From positions 1 through 25,981 of the forward strand of contig JACRBK010000481.1 of the NCBI GenBank assembly GCA_016234525.1: DNA of 25,981 nucleotides. Reading direction: 5' to 3'. Position 1 is the stretch's first letter; each line of letters begins with the position of its first letter. The translations under genes and the position numbers were made by a program. The notes under the pieces are model-generated. The model was given only the letters and a program-made list of their open reading frames with translations. It did not search any database and had not been told where the DNA came from. Of this stretch, positions 21,839 through 25,981 are shown one piece after another. This DNA comes from Chloroflexota bacterium. GTDB taxonomy: Bacteria > Chloroflexota > Anaerolineae > Aggregatilineales > Aggregatilineaceae.

Positions 21839-24800
21839 TTATGTCGTCGTACGTTCAGGCTCCACCGGGACCGGAGTCGGCTCGATGGGCGGCTGTTCGG
21901 TGGGGACTTCTGTCGGAACAAGAGTCGGTTCCAACGTTGGGATGTCTGTCGGGACCAGTGTCGGAATCTCGGTCGGAATTTCCGTCGGGATCAGCGTTGG
22001 AATCAACGTCGGTTCAACAGGAGGGACGATAGTCGGCAGTTCAGGCGGGATTACCGTCGGCTCAAACGTCGGGATCAGGGTTGGGATCAGCGTCGGTTCG
22101 GCGGGAGGGATGATCCGGGAATGGACGGTGAAAGCATCAATGGCTATCGTGCCGGACAGCGGATACAGCCGGGCGATGTGTTCCCCTGCGCTGAGAGAGA
22201 TACTCGCCCGCACGCCGAACTCGGCTTCGGGGGCGTAGCTGTTCATCAGCAGCAGCGGCGCGCCGTCCACCTCAACCACAAACTGTCCGAGCGCCGGGTG
22301 TTTGACGAAGATCACATCCAACTGCACGCCGGAGAAGTGCAGCGTCAGCGCGTCGTCCAAACTGCCGCTGCTGTAGAGATAGTGTCCGCCGCTGGCATAA
22401 GGCGTGTCGTAAACCGTCCAGAGACCGGTCTGCGTCACCGCCGGATCATCGGATTCGAGCGTATACAGCGGCACATCAGGCGGGATCAGCGTTGGTTCAA
22501 GGGTCGCTGTCGGCGCGAGAGTCGGTTCAAGGGTGGGTTCGACCGGGACATCCGTCGGGGTGATTTCCAGAGTCGGCGCGGGAGTCGGATCAACACTGGT
22601 CACTCCCGCGACGATCTCGAAACTGCGCGCCGGACTCCAGCCGGAGGCATTACCCGCTTTGTCAACGGCTCGCACATGCCAGACATAGATACCACGTGCC
22701 AGCGGGGTTGCCGGTTTGTAACTGGTCTTGTTCCCCACATCACTCAGCGGCAGCAGGAAGGCAAGATTGAGGTCGATCTGCACCTCGTAACGTGCCGCAT
22801 CGTTGACCTTGTTCCACGCCAGACTGAACCTGGTGTTGGTCATCGAAGTGTTGTCCACCGGGGCGGTGACCACCGGGACAGCGGGCGGAGTCGTGTCAAT
22901 CGTCAGCGAGAAGGCGGAACTCCACGCCCCAGCCGCATCCACTCCATTGATCGCGCGCACGCGCCAGGTGTAAGTTCCGTCCGGCAGTTCGCTGGCGATG
23001 TAGTTGAGCAGATTGCTGACGATCACGTCCTGCGCCGGGCTGCTGAAGTCGGTGTTGTTATCGACCTGGATCTGATACTTCGTGATCCCGGTGACCGCAT
23101 TCCAGCTCAGCGTGGGGGTATTATCGTTGAGCAGCACTTTGCTTGCGGGAGCGGTCAGCACGGGTTTGGCGGGCAGCGGTGGGGTGATAATGATCGTCCA
23201 GGCGGGCATCCAGCCAGAGATGTCCGTTTTGACGTGCCAGTAGTAGGTTCCTTGTTCCAGCACAGCGGTGGGTTTGAACGACTTGTTCGGGCCGTTGTAG
23301 GGATAGATCACATCGGTAAATTCGGCATCGGTAGCGAGTTCGAAGTCGTAGGCGGTCGCTCCGGTCAGCGCATTCCAAATGAAGGTCGGCTGGGTCACCG
23401 TACTGGCTGCGCCATCCGCCGGAGATTTGTGCAAGGTGAGGTTGAAACGACTCGCCGGGCTGAAATCACCCGCATTGCTTAGCACATCCAACGCCTGTAC
23501 GCGCCACAGATAATCGTCGAAGTCCAGGGCTGTCCCTGGGGTGAAGGTCGTCACGGGGATAGGTTCGTTGATCACCATCGCCGCGAAGGTTGGATCGTTC
23601 TCGCCTGTCACCTGAATCCGGTAGGTTTTGCCATCTTTTGGCGCTTTCCAGGTGAAGGTCGGGGTAGTATCAGGCGTGCCGCTGTTGAAAGCTGGGCTGC
23701 TGAGCACCGGGGCCGCTGGACCAGTATTGTCAATAATCAGCGCCCATTTGCTGCTCCACTTGCCGGGGATAATCAATCCGTTGATCGCACGCACCCGCCA
23801 GGTGTAGACACCATCCGGCAGCGCATTAAGATCAGGGAGGGTATAGCCGTTTGTGCCTGTGTCTCCCTGGTGAGTGACCGTGACGAAATTCGGATCACTG
23901 CTGATCTGAATCTGGTAGCTTGCGGCCCCAACCAGGACATTCCAGGCGAAGGTCGGTGTTCTGTCTTGAGCCGCCGACTTATTCAACGGCGAAGTCAGCA
24001 CGGGGGCGCTCAACTGTGCCAGGGTGAAGTTATACGAGCCACTCCACGCGCCGGCTACGCCGGTTCCATTGATCGCGCGCACCCGCCAGAAATATTTGCC
24101 GCCATCGAGCAGCGGTGTGGCCGTGTAGGTTAAGATGCCTTCACCCAGCGTCACATCCTGCACGGGGCTGCTGAAACTGCTCGTTTCGTCGATTTGAATC
24201 TGGTAGTGATCACCACCGGCCACCGAACTCCAGGTGAAAATTGGAGTCAGATCGGGCCAGATGGCCCCGTTCAGCGGGGTGAGCAGCGCCGGTTTGATCG
24301 TCGGGGGAGCGGTGATGGTGAATGTCCAGGCGGGCATCCAGTCGCTCCACGTGCCGCCAACGAGCACCCGCACACTCCACCAGTATTCGCCGTTGGGCAA
24401 TAGGGCAGGCGTATAACTGGTCAGCAGGCCGGTATTGAACGGCATGACCACCGGGCTGTCACTATCATCGAGTTTGAACTCAAACGCTGTCGCGCCGGTG
24501 GGTTTGGTCCAACTCAGCGTGGGGGTCGTGTCGGTGAGATGGGTTGCGTTCGCCGGAGATTTGAGCAGGGTGATGGTAAAGCGCCGGATGAGGCTCCAAT
24601 CACCCCAGGCATTCGCCGCATTCCCCGCCTGCACACGCCAGTAGTATTGCCCATAGGGCAGGGCGTTGAGTGTCGGAACGGTATAACTCGTCGTGAGGAT
24701 CGTGTCCGTGCCCATGTTCGCCGGGCTGCCAAAGGCTGGATCATCATCTACCTGGAGGCGGTACTGCGTCGCACCCGTCGGTTTGCTCCATTTGAGGAGC

Positions 24801-25981
24801 GGTGTGGTGTCCGTCGTATTCGAACGATCCGCCGGGGCGCTCAAGGTAGGTGCTGCCGGGTGCGCGATGTCTCTGATCACCGTTGAGATCATGATCTCTG
24901 AGCTAGGCGTGCTCCAGAGGTCATTCAGTTGGAGATCGTGTGCCGGGGTGAAGGTGCGCACGACAAAGTAGTAAGGTGTATTGGGCGTTAATCCGCTCAC
25001 GCCGCACGTATTCGCCAGCTTGTTGGCTGTCGTGCAGCCTGCGGTATACGGTCCACCTGAGGTGGCCGAATAGACCACTTCATAATATCCGCCGTTCGCC
25101 GTGTAAGGAATCGGCGTCCAGCCAGGATAAATGCTGGTGTCGCCCGCATAGGCACTGTGGATGTTTTTCGGAGGCACAGTTTGGGTTTCCCACTCCTCCG
25201 AAACAATGTCCAGCCAGGCCTTTACGACCGGATCAGACGCAGACAGCCGGTTATCATTGATGTAAAAGGCCCTCAGTTCGGGCGCGGACATCAACGCTGC
25301 CGGGACTTCGCCCGTAAGCTGGTTGAGAGACAGATGGATCTCCCGCACAACAGGCAAATTACCCAACTCAGGTGGAATCGTCCCGGTCAGGTAGTTGTTC
25401 CCCAGGCCAAGGTTTACCACGTGAGTCAGATTGCCTAATTCCGGCGGCAGCTCCCCGGTCAGGTTGCAGCGCTGTAAGCTCAAATCTTCCACATTCACCA
25501 GCAGGCCGATTTCCGGCGGGATGCTTCCCCCCACCGATGTATTGTAAAAAATCAGCCGTTTGAGGTTGGTCAGGCTGCCAATTTCGGGCGGGATGCCCCC
25601 GGTGAGCAGGACATTATTGTTAAAATCCAGGTTGGTCAACGCGCTTAAGTTACCGATTTCGGGGGGCAGAGTTCCGTTGAGGTTATTCTGGCCCAGTCCA
25701 AGATAGCGTACATGGCCGCCAGTGCAGTAGATGTCCTGCCAACTGCACGGCGTATAGGTGGTGAACCAGCCTGTTTTGCGTACCCAGTTCGGGCCGCCGG
25801 TGCTGTTATAGATCGCTTCGAGCGCCTCACATTCGGCTCGCGGAATCTGGCTGACTAACGCGCAGAAGGGGGTAGGATCATCATCTGTGATCGTCCCCAC
25901 ACCCTGATTATCGCCCAGGGTCGCATTCGCCGGGCTGCTCAACGAGAGCGTAAATGTCTCGTCTGGCTCGTCTGCCGTATC
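21839..25981 (-). CDS. Giant surface protein: Calx-beta end, leucine-rich repeats, Fn3-like modules, Pro-Thr stalk (5' end outside window)
   Basis: The frame is open to the right edge, so the N-terminus and signal peptide are not seen; 1380 residues are visible. In order: the end of a Calx-beta domain (DEPDETFTLSLSSPAN, closing TITDDD); a plant-type leucine-rich repeat region (about 50-250) with its CSWQDIYC cap and LxGxIPPEIGNL repeats; an Fn3-like module (about 275-370); eight further Fn3-like modules (about 380-1125), each with P-T-x-x-W near its start and Y-x-W-R-V-R-A near its end; a short Pro-Thr stalk; a beta-sandwich domain (about 1172-1290); and a final stalk of P-T-L/I repeats ending PERTTT. 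No LPXTG or other anchor is seen. It is probably an adhesin or matrix-binding protein. It converges on the pseudaminic acid operon. Confidence 0.85.
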   Translation of the reverse strand, partial: DTADEPDETFTLSLSSPANATLGDNQGVGTITDDDPTPFCALVSQIPRAECEALEAIYNSTGGPNWVRKTGWFTTYTPCSWQDIYCTGGHVRYLGLGQNNLNGTLPPEIGNLSALTNLDFNNNVLLTGGIPPEIGSLTNLKRLIFYNTSVGGSIPPEIGLLVNVEDLSLQRCNLTGELPPELGNLTHVVNLGLGNNYLTGTIPPELGNLPVVREIHLSLNQLTGEVPAALMSAPELRAFYINDNRLSASDPVVKAWLDIVSEEWETQTVPPKNIHSAYAGDTSIYPGWTPIPYTANGGYYEVVYSATSGGPYTAGCTTANKLANTCGVSGLTPNTPYYFVVRTFTPAHDLQLNDLWSTPSSEIMISTVIRDIAHPAAPTLSAPADRSNTTDTTPLLKWSKPTGATQYRLQVDDDPAFGSPANMGTDTILTTSYTVPTLNALPYGQYYWRVQAGNAANAWGDWSLIRRFTITLLKSPANATHLTDTTPTLSWTKPTGATAFEFKLDDSDSPVVMPFNTGLLTSYTPALLPNGEYWWSVRVLVGGTWSDWMPAWTFTITAPPTIKPALLTPLNGAIWPDLTPIFTWSSVAGGDHYQIQIDETSSFSSPVQDVTLGEGILTYTATPLLDGGKYFWRVRAINGTGVAGAWSGSYNFTLAQLSAPVLTSPLNKSAAQDRTPTFAWNVLVGAASYQIQISSDPNFVTVTHQGDTGTNGYTLPDLNALPDGVYTWRVRAINGLIIPGKWSSKWALIIDNTGPAAPVLSSPAFNSGTPDTTPTFTWKAPKDGKTYRIQVTGENDPTFAAMVINEPIPVTTFTPGTALDFDDYLWRVQALDVLSNAGDFSPASRFNLTLHKSPADGAASTVTQPTFIWNALTGATAYDFELATDAEFTDVIYPYNGPNKSFKPTAVLEQGTYYWHVKTDISGWMPAWTIIITPPLPAKPVLTAPASKVLLNDNTPTLSWNAVTGITKYQIQVDNNTDFSSPAQDVIVSNLLNYIASELPDGTYTWRVRAINGVDAAGAWSSAFSLTIDTTPPAVPVVTAPVDNTSMTNTRFSLAWNKVNDAARYEVQIDLNLAFLLPLSDVGNKTSYKPATPLARGIYVWHVRAVDKAGNASGWSPARSFEIVAGVTSVDPTPAPTLEITPTDVPVEPTLEPTLAPTATLEPTLIPPDVPLYTLESDDPAVTQTGLWTVYDTPYASGGHYLYSSGSLDDALTLHFSGVQLDVIFVKHPALGQFVVEVDGAPLLLMNSYAPEAEFGVRASISLSAGEHIARLYPLSGTIAIDAFTVHSRIIPPAEPTLIPTLIPTFEPTVIPPELPTIVPPVEPTLIPTLIPTEIPTEIPTLVPTDIPTLEPTLVPTEVPTEQPPIEPTPVPVEPERTTT
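21855..22108 (-). repeat. Tandem repeat encoding the C-terminal Pro-Thr stalk
   Basis: On the minus strand a short degenerate unit coding for P-T-L-I, P-T-E-I and related tetrapeptides is repeated about twenty times. On the plus strand this appears as repeated GTCGGxxTCxxxGTTGG blocks. The repeat lies wholly inside the surface-protein gene. Such stalks are flexible spacers and frequent O-glycosylation substrates in other secreted proteins. A similar, shorter stretch is at about 22469-22594. Confidence 0.8.
22600..24850 (-). repeat. Eight tandem Fn3-like coding repeats
   Basis: Eight modules of about 270-290 bases code for the Fn3-like domains of the surface protein. Parts of them are nearly identical in DNA, notably ATTGATCGCGCGCAC-type stretches near 22948, 23780 and 24069 that encode the YxWRVRAING segment. 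This indicates duplication within the gene that is recent enough to be visible in the nucleotide sequence. Confidence 0.75.

Noticed and set aside
21855..22108. CRISPR-like array of short repeats
   Set aside because: The repeats are contiguous without unique spacers and code for the Pro-Thr stalk in frame.
21821..23482. Rightward 553-codon open frame opposite the giant surface protein
   Set aside because: It is rich in Arg, Gly and Asp with no domain, lies antisense to well-defined Fn3 and stalk coding sequence, and has no ribosome binding site. It results from the codon composition of the repeats.

Overview
This window looks like a chromosomal segment from a member of the Chloroflexota, probably Anaerolineae-like. 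That is an inference from gene style: a DUF4397 lipoprotein with a Thr-Pro stalk, a very large secreted protein with Calx-beta, leucine-rich and Fn3-like modules and long Pro-Thr stalks, and moderately high GC. No rRNA, tRNA, CRISPR array, transposase or phage gene was seen.

Layout. Positions 1-4480 are read leftward: the first codons of gmd (cut by the window edge), rmd, a DUF4397 lipoprotein and an MFS transporter. A leftward Hsp20 gene (4620-5060) with its own terminator follows. A 462-base intergenic region separates it from a rightward run of 14 tightly packed genes (5523-21644, possibly with a 41-codon ORF at the end). A strong bidirectional terminator then separates this operon from a convergent giant surface-protein gene, whose 5' end lies beyond the right edge.

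The operon is the main content. It appears to encode the whole route from UDP-GlcNAc to CMP-pseudaminic acid: PseB dehydratase, PseC aminotransferase, a PseG hydrolase fused to a PseH-like N-acetyltransferase, PseI synthase and an SpsF-type cytidylyltransferase in the PseF position. Inserted in it is an acetamidino-forming module (PseA/WbpG-type amidotransferase with HisH-like and HisF-like ammonia-supply subunits) and a pseudaminic-acid-associated methylase. The HisF-like subunit has lost the catalytic Asp of true HisF but keeps the ammonia-gate residues, so it should not make histidine precursors. The flanking genes export and assemble the glycan: an O-antigen ligase/polymerase with a TPR tail, a family 2 glycosyltransferase, a Wzx-type flippase, a second methyltransferase and a 588-residue GT-B-like protein that is the best candidate for the transferase using CMP-pseudaminic acid. 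Stop/start overlaps (TAATG, ATGA) show tight translational coupling. The leftward gmd-rmd pair would supply GDP-D-rhamnose or a related sugar.

No flagellar gene is present, so the product is more likely a surface polysaccharide or S-layer/adhesin glycan than a flagellin modification. Two related hairpins sharing the core CAGCCGATCTGATGG sit at 5269-5302 and 21783-21822, just outside the two ends of the operon.
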